A stretch of 64,000 nt of DNA, taken from contig JADKIA010000027.1 of the NCBI GenBank assembly GCA_016721465.1, forward strand, positions 124,001 through 188,000, written 5' to 3'. The position numbers were made by a program, and so were the translations under genes. This document shows positions 17,541 through 26,168 of the stretch, piece after piece. This DNA comes from Ideonella sp. GTDB taxonomy: Bacteria > Pseudomonadota > Gammaproteobacteria > Burkholderiales > Burkholderiaceae_C. Each line of letters opens with the position of its first letter. Position 1 is the first letter of the stretch. The notes under the pieces were generated by a model, which saw only the letters and a program-made list of their open reading frames with translations, searched no databases and was not told the origin of the DNA.

Positions 17541-18560
17541 ATGCGATACACCCAATCCAAAGAACAGAGCGCCGAAGTGCTGCGAGCAGCCCTGGGGCAC
17601 CTGGGGCAGCATGATGCGGCCCTGAACCCGTGGTCGTTCACGGTCTGGTACGAGCACGCGGCGGGGATCAATGCCCGCTTGTCCCGGGCCATCGAGGAAT
17701 GCCTGCGCACCGAACCCCGGCTCGGCGACGCCACGATCGCGCGCTTGTACCGGGATCACGTCAGCGAGGTCGACGAGGCGGCGATGCAACGCGTCAGCGG
17801 CGAGTTCCAGCGTGTGATGTCGGGCATGGCCGAAAGCGCGGCACGCACCGGCGACACGGCGGGCAGCTTCGGTCAGCAACTCGACGGCTTGACACAGGCC
17901 CTGCGTGCCGAGCAGTCGCCCGGACTGGGGCCCTTGCTTGGCCGGGTGATCTCGCAGGCCACCGAAATGAAGGACTCGGCCGATGCGCTGCAACAGCAGG
18001 TCCTGGCCAGCCGCCAGGAGATCGAGCGCCTGCGCCAGGACTTGAGCCGTGCCCGCGACGATGCGCTGATCGATCCGCTGACGCGCGTCGTCAACCGCAA
18101 GGGATTCGATCAGAAGCTGCAGGCGATGCTCGATCAGGCGCCCGAAGCGGGGCGCACGCACGGCCTGGTCATGCTGGACATCGATCGCTTCAAGTCGGTC
18201 AACGACACCTACGGCCATGTGATGGGCGACCGCGTGCTGCAGGCGGTGGCCGAAGTGCTGCGCGCCGCGGTGTCCGATCCGACGCACACCGTGGCCCGGT
18301 ACGGTGGCGAGGAGTTTGCGATGCTGCTGCCACAGTGCACGCTGGACTCCGCCACCGCGTTGGCCTTGACTGCCCGCGATCGTGTCAAGGCGATGGCGGT
18401 GCGCGATCGGCGCACGCAGCGGGTGATGCTGTCCGTGACCATCTCGGCAGGCGTGACCACCTTGCACGCGGGGGACGGCCCGTCGAGCTTGATCGTGCGA
18501 GCCGACAGCGCGCTCTACGCGGCCAAGCAGGCCGGGCGCGATCGCGTGCACAACGCCTGA
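17541..18560 (+). CDS. Diguanylate cyclase (GGDEF domain) with helical N-terminal sensor
   Basis: 339 aa, ATG at 17541. Residues 1-165 are helical with no membrane segment, then a coiled coil (DALQQQVLASRQEIERLRQDL) leads into a GGDEF domain starting DPLTRVVNRKGFDQKL. The active site is GGEEF at residues 255-259, and DIDRFKSVNDTYGH supplies the metal- and base-binding residues, so synthesis of c-di-GMP from GTP is expected. No RxxD inhibitory I-site is present five residues before GGEEF (the residues are THTVARY), so product inhibition by that route is unlikely. The protein should be cytosolic. It is divergent from the subtilase, with a 269-bp region between them. Confidence 0.87.
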   Translation: MRYTQSKEQSAEVLRAALGHLGQHDAALNPWSFTVWYEHAAGINARLSRAIEECLRTEPRLGDATIARLYRDHVSEVDEAAMQRVSGEFQRVMSGMAESAARTGDTAGSFGQQLDGLTQALRAEQSPGLGPLLGRVISQATEMKDSADALQQQVLASRQEIERLRQDLSRARDDALIDPLTRVVNRKGFDQKLQAMLDQAPEAGRTHGLVMLDIDRFKSVNDTYGHVMGDRVLQAVAEVLRAAVSDPTHTVARYGGEEFAMLLPQCTLDSATALALTARDRVKAMAVRDRRTQRVMLSVTISAGVTTLHAGDGPSSLIVRADSALYAAKQAGRDRVHNA

Positions 18561-18605
18561 CACGGCCAGGGCGGTGCGCCGCGGCGCCAGCGGTGGCCGG
18601 CCGTG

Positions 18606-19514
18606 TCAGCTCACGGCCTTGGGGTCGAGCGCGTCGCGCAGTCCGTCGCCGAGCAGGTTGAAGGCCAGGCTCACCAGGAAGATCGCGGCGCCGGGCGCGG
18701 CGGCCACCCACCATTGGTCGAGCACATATTGCCGGCCATTGGCGATCATCGCGCCCCACTCGGGCATGGGCGGCTGTGCGCCCAGGCCGAGGAAGCCCAG
18801 GCCGGCGGCGGTGAGGATGATGCCGGCCATGTCCAGCGTCACGCGCACGATCACGCTGGGCAGGCACAGCGGCATGATGTGGCGCAGCACGATGCGTGCG
18901 GGCGAGGCGCCCACCAGCCGCACGGCGGCGATGTAGTCGGCCTGCGCGATGGCGAGCGTCTCGGCGCGGGCCATGCGCGCATAGGGCGGCCACGAGGTGA
19001 TGGCGATGGCGATCACGGCGTTCTCGATGCCCGGGCCGAGTGCCGCCACGAAGGCCAGCGCGAGGATGAGCTTGGGGAACGCCAGAAAAATGTCGGTGAC
19101 GCGCATCAGCAGCGCGCCCAGCCAGCCGCCGGCATAGCCGGCCACCGTGCCCACCAGCAGGCCGATGGGCGCGGCCAGCACCGCCACCAGCGTCACCACG
19201 AACAGCGTGATGCGCGAGCCCTGCACGATGCGCGAGAGGATGTCGCGGCCCTGGTCGTCGGTGCCCAACCAGTGCGCGGCCGAGGGCGGCAGCAGGCGCG
19301 TGGTGAGCAGGTCGCCTTCGTAGGGCGAGTACGGCACGATCCACGGTGCGAGCAGCGCGATGACGATCAGCGCCACGACGATGCCCAGGCCGAGCAGCGC
19401 CAGCCGGTTGTGCACGAACGTGAGCCAGCCGGCATAGGCACGGCCAAGAGCCGCCTGACGGCGCGACGACGGCCGTTCGCTCATCAACCAGTCGTGCAGC
19501 GACGGGGCGCTCAT
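18606..19514 (-). CDS. Peptide ABC importer permease 2 (DppC type)
   Basis: 302 aa with six membrane segments. The N-terminal OppC_N helix (LALLGLGIVVALIVIALLAPWIVPYSP) is followed by LGTDDQGRDILSRIVQGSRITL, the hallmark of DppC/OppC proteins, and an EAA-like loop YIAAVRLVGASPARIVLRHIMPL that contacts the ATPases. The ATG overlaps the stop of the DppB gene (ATGA at 19511-19514). Nothing follows on this strand until the subtilase, so the importer operon ends here without its ATPase genes. Confidence 0.9.
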   Translation of the reverse strand: MSAPSLHDWLMSERPSSRRQAALGRAYAGWLTFVHNRLALLGLGIVVALIVIALLAPWIVPYSPYEGDLLTTRLLPPSAAHWLGTDDQGRDILSRIVQGSRITLFVVTLVAVLAAPIGLLVGTVAGYAGGWLGALLMRVTDIFLAFPKLILALAFVAALGPGIENAVIAIAITSWPPYARMARAETLAIAQADYIAAVRLVGASPARIVLRHIMPLCLPSVIVRVTLDMAGIILTAAGLGFLGLGAQPPMPEWGAMIANGRQYVLDQWWVAAAPGAAIFLVSLAFNLLGDGLRDALDPKAVS

Positions 19515-20533
19515 CGGGCCCGTGTCCTCGGGTCGAGCACACGGTAGAGCACATCGCTCAACAGGTTCAGGCCGATGAACACCGTGCCCACCACGATGGT
19601 GCCGCCCAGCACGGCGTTCATGTCGGCGTTCTGCAGCGAGTTGGTGATGTACAGGCCCAGGCCGGGCCAGGCGAACACGGTCTCGGTGAGCACCGAGCCT
19701 TCCAGCAGCCCGGCGTAGCTGAGCGCGATGACGGTGACCAGCGGCACCATCGCGTTGCGCAGGGCGTGGCGCCAGATGATGCGTGCCTCGCTCAGGCCCT
19801 TGGCGCGCGCGGCCACGATGTATTCGGCCGCCAGCTCACCCAGCATGAACGAGCGCGTCATGCGGCTGATGTAGGCCATCGAGAAGTAGCCCAGCAGCGC
19901 GGCGGGCAGCACCAGGTGCGACAAGGCATTGCCAAAGGCCTCCCACTCACCCGCCAGCGCCGCATCGAGCAGCAGCAGGCCGCTCAGCGTGGGCACGCTG
20001 TACTCGTAGGCCACGTCGATGCGCCCCGGCCCGCCCACCCAGCCGAGCTTGGCATAGAACACCAGCAGGCCCATCAGTCCGAGCCAGAAGATCGGCACCG
20101 AATAACCCACCAGGGCCATCACGCGCACCACCTGGTCGGCCGGGCCGCCACGCCGCACGGCGGCCCACACGCCCAGCGGCACGCCCAGGCCCGCGCCGAT
20201 GAGGATGCCGCAGGTGGCCAGCTCGAGCGTGGCCGGGAAGGCCTTGGCGATGTCCTGCCACACCGGGTTGCGCGTGAGCACCGAGGTGCCGAAATCGCCC
20301 TGCGCGGCCTTGCTCACATAGAGCGCGAACTGTTGCCACACCGGCTGGTTCAGCCCCATCTCCTCGCGCACGCGCTGCAGCACGTGCTCGGGCGCACGGT
20401 CGCCCGCGATGGCCAGCGCGGGGTCCACCGGTATCACGCGGCCAATGAAGAAGGTGACGGCCAGCAGGCCCAGGTAGGTGAGGGCGACGGTGCCGAGAAA
20501 TCGGCCGGCGACGCGAGCCCAGCGCAAGCTCAC
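19511..20533 (-). CDS. Peptide ABC importer permease 1 (DppB type)
   Basis: 340 aa from the GTG at 20533, which overlaps the binding-protein stop (GTGA). Six membrane segments. The periplasmic loop between the first two carries VDPALAIAGDRAPEHVLQRVREEMGLNQPVWQQFALYVSKAAQGDFGTS in family-typical spacing, and the EAA loop is YIVAARAKGLSEARIIWRHALRNAMVPL. The motif FGTSVLTRNPVWQDI is usual for DppB. Together with DppC it forms the channel of the importer. The overlapping start and stop codons show tight translational coupling with both neighbours. Confidence 0.9.
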   Translation of the reverse strand: MSLRWARVAGRFLGTVALTYLGLLAVTFFIGRVIPVDPALAIAGDRAPEHVLQRVREEMGLNQPVWQQFALYVSKAAQGDFGTSVLTRNPVWQDIAKAFPATLELATCGILIGAGLGVPLGVWAAVRRGGPADQVVRVMALVGYSVPIFWLGLMGLLVFYAKLGWVGGPGRIDVAYEYSVPTLSGLLLLDAALAGEWEAFGNALSHLVLPAALLGYFSMAYISRMTRSFMLGELAAEYIVAARAKGLSEARIIWRHALRNAMVPLVTVIALSYAGLLEGSVLTETVFAWPGLGLYITNSLQNADMNAVLGGTIVVGTVFIGLNLLSDVLYRVLDPRTRAR

Positions 20534-22146
20534 CGCTTGGAAACGCCAGCGTAGTACGTCGTGTCGGACGTTGGGCCCAGCTTCAGGCCCTCGACATTTC
20601 CGCGCAGTGCCGCCACCTCGGTCTGCTGGAAGATCATCAGGAAGGGGCTGGTCTTGCGGAATTCGGCCTGGATCTCGGCGTACATGGCCGCGCGCTTCTT
20701 GGCGTCGCGCTCCAGCACGGCGGCGTCGGCCTTCCTGGTGAGCTCGGGGATGGCCCAGGCGTTGCGCCAGGCCAGGGGCTTGCTCTTGGCGTCGTCGGCG
20801 TTGTCGGGGTTGCGCGCGAAGGTGTCGGCGTTGGTGTGCGGGTCCCAGTAGTCGGCGCCCCACTGGCCGATGTACATGTCGTGGGTGCGGGCGCGGTACT
20901 TGGTGAGCGTCTGCTTGCCGTCGCCGGGCAGGATCTCGATCTCCACGCCGGCGCGCTTGGCGGTTTGCTGGAAGGCCTCGGCAATGCCCGACACCGGCTG
21001 CACCGTGCGCACGTCCATCGTCACCTTGAAGCCGTTGGGCAGGCCGGCCTTGGCCAGCAGGGCCCGGGCCTTGGCCACGTCGAGCTTGTAGGGGTTGTCC
21101 TTGCTGGCACCCAGCAGGCCTTGCGGCAGGAAGTTCTGGTTGACCACGCCGATGTTCTTGATCAGCGTCTCGCCGATGCCGGCGTAGTCCACCAGCCACT
21201 TCATCGCCTCGCGCACCTCGGGCTTGGCCAGCTGGGCGTTCTTCTGGTTGAGGCCGATGTAGTACACCGTGCCCTTGGGCGTGGCGGTGGTCTTGACCGC
21301 CGGGTTGGCGCCGAGCGCGGCCAGGTCCTGCGGCGTGAGGTTGCGCGCCACGTCCACGTCGCCCTTCTCCAGCGTGAGGCGCTGCGTGGCGCTCTCCTTG
21401 AAGTGGCGGAACATCACCCGCGCCAGCTTGGCCTTGGCGCCGTGGTAGAGGTCGTTGCGCTCCAGCACCACCAGTTCGTTGGCGCGCCACTCGCGGATCT
21501 TCCAGGCTCCGGAGCCGGCGTAGGCGGTCTTGAGCCAGCCGTAGCCCAGGTCGCCGTTCACCTCTTTGCCCAGCAGCAGCTTCTTGTCGACGATGGCCGC
21601 GACATTGGCGGTGAGGCAATTGAGCACGAAGCTGGGCGCGTAGGCCTTGTCGGTCTCGAGCGTGAGCGTCAGTGCACCGGTGGCCTTGACCATGTCCTTC
21701 ACGTTCTCCTTGCTCAGGCCGAACTGGGTCAGGATGAACGCGGGCGATTTGTCGAGCAGCACCGAGCGTTGCAGCGACCAGGCCACGTCCTCGGCGGTGA
21801 GCGGGTTGCCCGAGGCGAACTTCAGCCCAGGCTTCAGCTCGAAGCTGAAGGTCTTGCCGTCGGCCGACACCGTCCAGCCCTTGGCCACGTCGCCTTGCAG
21901 CCGGGACGGGTCGGCCACGTCGAAGCGCACCAGGCGGTCGTAGGCGTTGCCCATCAGCTCGCCCGCAGAGATCTCGAACACCTCGGCCGGGTCCAGCGAG
22001 AGGATGTCGTCGAAGGCCAGCGCCACCACCAGCGTGTCCTTGGGCGTGGCGGCCAGCGCGCCTGGCATGGACAGGGCGGTGAACCCGGCCAGACAGGCCA
22101 GGGCCAGGGTGCGGCGGGTCAGGGCGGGCAAAGGGCAGCGCAGCAT
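20530..22146 (-). CDS. Peptide ABC importer, periplasmic binding protein (DppA/OppA family)
   Basis: 538 aa. The ATG at 22146 is chosen because GAGG lies 6 nt upstream; an ATG two codons earlier has no Shine-Dalgarno. The signal peptide is RRTLALACLAGFTALSMPGALAA. SBP family 5 features: LDPAEVFEISAGELMGNAYDRLV, GKTFSFELKPGLKFASGNPLTAEDV (the PROSITE-like core) and YYIGLNQKNAQLAKPEVREAMKW. It is the first gene of an A-B-C operon, divergent from the phasin/AmiD/MurQ operon across a 90-bp region. That shared region makes murein peptides a plausible substrate, as for MppA or Yej-type systems, but binding specificity cannot be read from sequence. Confidence 0.88.
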   Translation of the reverse strand: MLRCPLPALTRRTLALACLAGFTALSMPGALAATPKDTLVVALAFDDILSLDPAEVFEISAGELMGNAYDRLVRFDVADPSRLQGDVAKGWTVSADGKTFSFELKPGLKFASGNPLTAEDVAWSLQRSVLLDKSPAFILTQFGLSKENVKDMVKATGALTLTLETDKAYAPSFVLNCLTANVAAIVDKKLLLGKEVNGDLGYGWLKTAYAGSGAWKIREWRANELVVLERNDLYHGAKAKLARVMFRHFKESATQRLTLEKGDVDVARNLTPQDLAALGANPAVKTTATPKGTVYYIGLNQKNAQLAKPEVREAMKWLVDYAGIGETLIKNIGVVNQNFLPQGLLGASKDNPYKLDVAKARALLAKAGLPNGFKVTMDVRTVQPVSGIAEAFQQTAKRAGVEIEILPGDGKQTLTKYRARTHDMYIGQWGADYWDPHTNADTFARNPDNADDAKSKPLAWRNAWAIPELTRKADAAVLERDAKKRAAMYAEIQAEFRKTSPFLMIFQQTEVAALRGNVEGLKLGPTSDTTYYAGVSKR

Positions 22147-22236
22147 GGTCATCCTCGGGTGTGATTCATTCTATGCAGCGTGCCCTGGGCGGCCGCATGA
22201 CCTAGACTGCGCCCTTCCTGCCCAACCGGAGTCGCC

Positions 22237-22647
22237 ATGCCCTCGCGTCTTTCACGCAAGCCCAAGCCGGCGGCCGTGCAGGCGGCCGAAATGGCACTCG
22301 CCGTGCCCCAGGTCGTGGCGCACCGGATGGCGCGCATGGCGCTGGCGGGGCACAGCCCCTCGGCGCGCGACCAGCGCGAATTCAAGATGATGACCGACGA
22401 GAAGACGGCGGCCTTCAACGAATCCTGGGGCGCGATGGCCGCCGCCACGCTGCGGGCCAACCAGCAACTGGCCACCTCGGTGATGACCACCGTGCTGTTC
22501 CCCTGGTCCAAGTTCAGCGCCACGCCCAATGCGCTGGCCTCGCAATACCACGAGGCCGCGATGGGCGTGCTGGACAAGGGCATGGCCCCAGTGCATCGGC
22601 GCGCCGTGGCCAATGCCAAGCGACTGAAGAACACCAAGCTGAAGTGA
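22237..22647 (+). CDS. Phasin-like PHA-granule-associated protein
   Basis: 136 aa, all-helical, basic at both ends and without membrane segments or signal. The sequence (start MPSRLSRKPKPAAVQAAEMA, then VPQVVAHRMARMALAGHSPSARDQREF) resembles short phasin-like proteins of Burkholderiales that bind the surface of polyhydroxyalkanoate granules. No pha synthesis gene is nearby. It is the first gene of the forward operon that continues with the AmiD-type amidase, so a different role cannot be excluded. The assignment rests on overall similarity recalled from the family, without a diagnostic motif. Confidence 0.5.
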   Translation: MPSRLSRKPKPAAVQAAEMALAVPQVVAHRMARMALAGHSPSARDQREFKMMTDEKTAAFNESWGAMAAATLRANQQLATSVMTTVLFPWSKFSATPNALASQYHEAAMGVLDKGMAPVHRRAVANAKRLKNTKLK

Positions 22648-22688
22648 CCCCGGGGCCGCCCATGCGCGGCGGCGCCGCAACCGCACCC

Positions 22689-23492
22689 ATGACCCTGAAA
22701 AAGCTCCTCGCCCGGGCGGCCCTGTGCGCCGCCGTCCTGCTCAGCGGCTGCGCCAGCGGCCCGGTCATCGACACGCGCTACACCGCCAAGGGCCAGGACA
22801 GCCGGGCCCAATTCCTGATCCTGCACTACACGCAGGAGAGCTTGCCCAATTCGGTGCGCATCCTCACGCAGCAGCAGGTGTCTGCGCACTACCTGCTCAG
22901 CGACGAATCGCCCCCGCGCATCTACCGCCTGGTCGACGAGAACCGGCGCGCCTGGCACGCGGGAGACAGCTTCTGGAAGGGCCATGCCATGCTCAATGCC
23001 AGCTCGATCGGCATCGAGATCGTCAACCCGGGCCCGGTGCCGGGTCCGGACGGTGGCAAGGTGTTCGCCCCCTATCCGCCCGAGCAGATCGAGGCCTTGG
23101 TGGTGCTGGTGAAGGACATCGTCGCGCGCCACCAGATCCCGCCCGAGCGCATCCTGGGCCACAGCGACATCGCGCCGCTGCGCAAGATCGACCCGGGCGC
23201 CTCCTTCCCCTGGAAGCGCCTGGCCGACGAAGGGCTGATCCCCTGGCCCGATGCGGCGCGTGTGGCCGCTCAAAAATCGATTTATGACGACCATCGGCCC
23301 GATGTGGCCTGGTTTCAGCAGGCGCTGGCCAGCCATGGCTTCAAGGTGCCCGCCAGCGGCGTGCTCGACGGCCCCACTCGCCGCGTGATCGCCGCCTTCC
23401 AGATGAAGTACCGCCCGGCGCGCCACGATGGCGAGCCCGACGCCGAGACCGCCGCGATGCTGCAGGTGCTCAACGCACCCGCGGCGCGCTGA
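22689..23492 (+). CDS. amiD: Lipoprotein N-acetylmuramoyl-L-alanine amidase (AmiD type)
   Basis: 267 aa from the ATG at 22689, chosen because MTLKKLLARAALCAAVLLSGC is a clean lipoprotein signal with lipobox LLSGC; in-frame starts at 22644 (GTG overlapping the previous stop) and 22662 would extend it without benefit. Amidase_2 domain: zinc ligands His in LILHYTQ, His in ILGHSDIAP and Asp in KIDPG, with the typical AWHAG..SIGIEIVN core. A C-terminal PG_binding_1 domain follows (VAWFQQALASHGF ... GVLDGPTRRVIAAFQMKYRP). AmiD cuts the MurNAc-L-Ala bond, including on anhydro-muropeptides, on the inner face of the outer membrane. Next genes are a glycosyl hydrolase and MurQ. Confidence 0.9.
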   Translation: MTLKKLLARAALCAAVLLSGCASGPVIDTRYTAKGQDSRAQFLILHYTQESLPNSVRILTQQQVSAHYLLSDESPPRIYRLVDENRRAWHAGDSFWKGHAMLNASSIGIEIVNPGPVPGPDGGKVFAPYPPEQIEALVVLVKDIVARHQIPPERILGHSDIAPLRKIDPGASFPWKRLADEGLIPWPDAARVAAQKSIYDDHRPDVAWFQQALASHGFKVPASGVLDGPTRRVIAAFQMKYRPARHDGEPDAETAAMLQVLNAPAAR

Positions 23493-23496
23493 AGCG

Positions 23497-25173
23497 ATGG
23501 CGGCCGGCATCGAGCTGCGGAGGCGCCGTCTGGCCCTGGCAGGGGCGGCAGCGATGGCCGGCTGCGCCGCGATACCCACGGCGCGCGACGAGCTGGAGTT
23601 GCCCGAGCCCGTGCCCGGCCTGCCCCCGCAGCAGCAACCGCCGAAATCCCCGCGCGAATTTCGCGCCGCCTGGGTGGCCAGCGTGGCCAACATCGATTGG
23701 CCCAGCAAGCCCGGACTGCCCAACGCCGCCTGGCGTGCCGAGGCCATCGCCATGCTCGACCGCGCCCAGGCGCTGGGCCTGAACGCCATCGTGCTGCAGG
23801 TGCGGCCGGCGGCGGATGCGCTGTATGCCTCGGCGCTGGAGCCCTGGAGCGAATACCTCACCGCGGCGCAAGGCCGCCCGCCCAGCCCGGCCGACGACCC
23901 GCTGGCGCTGTGGGTGGAGCAGGCGCACCTGCGTGGCATCGAACTGCACGCCTGGTTCAACCCCTATCGCGCGCGGCACTCCACAGCCAAGTCGCCTGTG
24001 GCGCCCAACCACCTCTCGCTCACCCGCCCGCAGGCGGTCAAGCGCTATGGCGACCAGCTGTGGATGGACCCGGCCGAGCCCGACGCGGTGGCGCAGACCG
24101 TGGCCGTGGTGGCCGACGTGGTGTGGCGTTATGACATCGACGGCGTGCACATCGACGACTATTTCTACCCCTACCCGGTCAGCGTGGACGGCGTGGACCA
24201 GCCCTTTCCGGACGACCCGGCCTGGTTGCGCTACCTGCAGGGCGGTGGCACGCTCGATCGCGCCGATTGGCGCCGCGCCCAGGTGGACCGCCTGGTGCAA
24301 ACCTTGCACCGCAAGATCCACGCGCTCAAGCCCCAGGTGCGCTTCGGCATCAGCCCCTTTGGCATCGGCAAGCCGGCACTGCGGCCCAGCGGCATCGCCG
24401 GCTTCAGCCAGTACGACCGGTTGTACGCTGATGTGGAACGTTGGCTGGCCGAAGGCTGGCTCGACTACCTGGCGCCGCAGCTGTATTGGCCGATCGACCG
24501 CACGGCGCAGGCCTTTGAGGTGCTGCTCGACTATTGGCTGGCGCAGAACCCGCGCCGGCGCCACATCTGGCCGGGGCTGTTCACCAGCATGGTGGCCGCG
24601 CAGCCGCCGGCGGTGGCGGCAGTGCCGGTGCCGATGGCCTCGGCGCCCGCCGGATCGGCGTCGGTGGCGTCCGCAGGCGCGGCGGCCAGCGCCCCGGACG
24701 CCGCCGCGGCGGCCAAGACCTGGCCCGCGAGCGAGGTGCTGGCGCAGGTGCAGCGCGTGCGCGCCCGTCCCGAATCGGGCGGTCACCTGCACTTCAGCAT
24801 GGCGGCATTGATGCAGGACCGTGACGGCATCGCGACGCGCCTGCGCGCCGGCCCCTACGCGCAGCCGGCGCTGGTGCCGGCCACGCCCTGGCTGGGCGGC
24901 GGCCGGCCGCTCGCGCCGGACCTGCAGCGCACGCCGGCGGGCCAGGTGCTCATCCAGCCAGCCGCTCGCGGGCCGGTCGCCTTTGTGTGGTCCGTCTGGC
25001 GCCTGCGCGGCAGCGAATGGCGCTTCGAGGTGCAGCCTGCCAAGAACGCCTTGCCGTTGGCCGCGGGCGACGACCTGCTGGTGGTGCGTGGCGTGGATGC
25101 GCTGGGCCACGAAGGCGAGCCCGCGGTGCTTCGCGCCACCGAGCGTCGATCCGCCCTCGGAGGCCGCGCATGA
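23497..25173 (+). CDS. Family-10-like glycosyl hydrolase (DUF187/GHL10, DigH-like), probable lipoprotein
   Basis: 558 aa, ATG at 23497, 4 nt after the amidase stop. The N-terminus (RRRRLALAGAAAMAGCAAI) looks like a lipoprotein signal with Cys near residue 23. The GHL10 domain is seen from EFRAAWVASVANIDWPSKPGL through VLQVRPAADALYASALEPWSEYL, GIELHAWFNPYRA, DIDGVHIDDYFYPYP and FGISPFGIGKP. E. coli DigH (YddW) of this family hydrolyses denuded peptidoglycan glycans, which is exactly what an AmiD-type amidase would leave. A 40-residue Ala/Pro/Val stretch (near 24600-24710) is inserted before the C-terminal fibronectin-like domain. The stop overlaps the start of a 20-codon ORF leading into murQ. 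Confidence 0.85.
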   Translation: MAAGIELRRRRLALAGAAAMAGCAAIPTARDELELPEPVPGLPPQQQPPKSPREFRAAWVASVANIDWPSKPGLPNAAWRAEAIAMLDRAQALGLNAIVLQVRPAADALYASALEPWSEYLTAAQGRPPSPADDPLALWVEQAHLRGIELHAWFNPYRARHSTAKSPVAPNHLSLTRPQAVKRYGDQLWMDPAEPDAVAQTVAVVADVVWRYDIDGVHIDDYFYPYPVSVDGVDQPFPDDPAWLRYLQGGGTLDRADWRRAQVDRLVQTLHRKIHALKPQVRFGISPFGIGKPALRPSGIAGFSQYDRLYADVERWLAEGWLDYLAPQLYWPIDRTAQAFEVLLDYWLAQNPRRRHIWPGLFTSMVAAQPPAVAAVPVPMASAPAGSASVASAGAAASAPDAAAAAKTWPASEVLAQVQRVRARPESGGHLHFSMAALMQDRDGIATRLRAGPYAQPALVPATPWLGGGRPLAPDLQRTPAGQVLIQPAARGPVAFVWSVWRLRGSEWRFEVQPAKNALPLAAGDDLLVVRGVDALGHEGEPAVLRATERRSALGGRA

Positions 25174-25232
25174 GCCCGCCGGGCCGCCCCAAGGGCGAAT
25201 TGACCGCAATGCGAAGCATGGAGGTTGCCTGA
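25170..25232 (+). CDS. Putative 20-residue coupling peptide between the glycosyl hydrolase and murQ
   Basis: A 21-codon frame whose ATG overlaps the stop of the upstream gene (ATGA, 25170-25173) and whose TGA overlaps the ATG of murQ (TGATG, 25230-25234). A GGAGG lies 7 nt before its ATG and another GGAGG near its end serves murQ. The peptide, MSPPGRPKGELTAMRSMEVA, has no recognisable domain. It may only carry ribosomes across the gap, or be chance. Confidence 0.35.
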   Translation: MSPPGRPKGELTAMRSMEVA

Positions 25233-26119
25233 TGAGCCTGCTGCGAACCGAATCCCACAACGAGCACCATGCGGCGCTGGACCAGTGCAGCACCGCCGCG
25301 CTGGTGTCGGCCCTGGTGGACGACCAGGCCGAGGCCGTGGCCGCGGTGCAGGCCGCCGGGCCGCTGCTGGCGCAGGCGGTGGACGCCGCACTGCCGCGCA
25401 TCCAGGCCGGAGGCCGCCTGATCTATGCCGGGGCCGGCACCAGCGGTCGCCTGGGCGTGCTGGACAGCGTGGAATTGCCGCCCACCTTCTCGTGGCCCCG
25501 CGAGCGGGCGCTCGCGTTGCTGGCCGGCGGCGAGGGGGCGATGTTCCAGGCGGTCGAAGGCGCAGAAGACCGTGCCGAGCTCGGCGCTGCCGATCTGCAA
25601 GCCCTGGGCGCGAATGCCAACGATGTGCTCTTGCTCATCGCCGCCTCGGGCGCCACGCCCTATGTGGTGGGCGCGCTGCGTGCCGGCAATGCGGCCGGCG
25701 CGCTCACCATCGGCATCGCCAACAACCCGGGCACGCCGGTGGCGACACAGGCGCAGATCGGCATCGTGCTGGACACCGGGCCCGAGGTCATCTCCGGCAG
25801 CACGCGGCTGAAGGCCGGCACGGCGCAGAAGATTGCGCTCAATGCCTTCTCCAGCGCGCTGATGGTGCGGCTGAACAAGGTCTACGGCAACCTGATGGTG
25901 GATCTGCGCGCCAGCAACAACAAGCTGCTCGACCGCGCATTGCGCCTGACGCAGCACGCCACCGGCGCCGACGAAGCCCTGGCCCTCGAAGCCCTGCAGG
26001 CCTGCGACTGGCGCGTGAAGGTGGCGATCGTGATGCTGCTTTCGGGCCTGGATGCGGCGGGCGCACAGTCGCGGCTGGACGCCGCAGAGGGCAGCGTGCA
26101 CCGGGCCTTGCAGCCCTGA
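25232..26119 (+). CDS. murQ: N-acetylmuramic acid 6-phosphate etherase
   Basis: 295 aa, ATG at 25232 with GGAGG 7 nt upstream. Cleaves the D-lactyl ether of MurNAc-6-P to give GlcNAc-6-P and D-lactate in the cytosol. SIS-domain motifs: the sugar-phosphate loop YAGAGTSGRLGVLDSVELPPTF, with the catalytic Glu in the usual place, GGEGAMFQAVEGAEDR with the second acidic residue, and IAASGATPYVVGAL. The C-terminus holds the small helical MurQ domain (KLLDRALRLTQHATG ... CDWRVKVAIVMLLSGLDAA). Length is normal. It sits between the DigH-like hydrolase and the NagX-like protein. The kinase that would supply MurNAc-6-P from anhydroMurNAc (AnmK) is not in this window. Confidence 0.95.
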   Translation: MSLLRTESHNEHHAALDQCSTAALVSALVDDQAEAVAAVQAAGPLLAQAVDAALPRIQAGGRLIYAGAGTSGRLGVLDSVELPPTFSWPRERALALLAGGEGAMFQAVEGAEDRAELGAADLQALGANANDVLLLIAASGATPYVVGALRAGNAAGALTIGIANNPGTPVATQAQIGIVLDTGPEVISGSTRLKAGTAQKIALNAFSSALMVRLNKVYGNLMVDLRASNNKLLDRALRLTQHATGADEALALEALQACDWRVKVAIVMLLSGLDAAGAQSRLDAAEGSVHRALQP

Positions 26120-26168
26120 GGGCGCGCCCGCCGCCGCGACGCTCAAGATGAAGGCGCGCGTGCAGCCC

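Noticed and set aside
19511..21619. A 702-codon frame upstream-extended from DppB
   Set aside because: The first half is the shifted frame of the binding-protein gene; the GTG at 20533 overlapping its stop is the real start.
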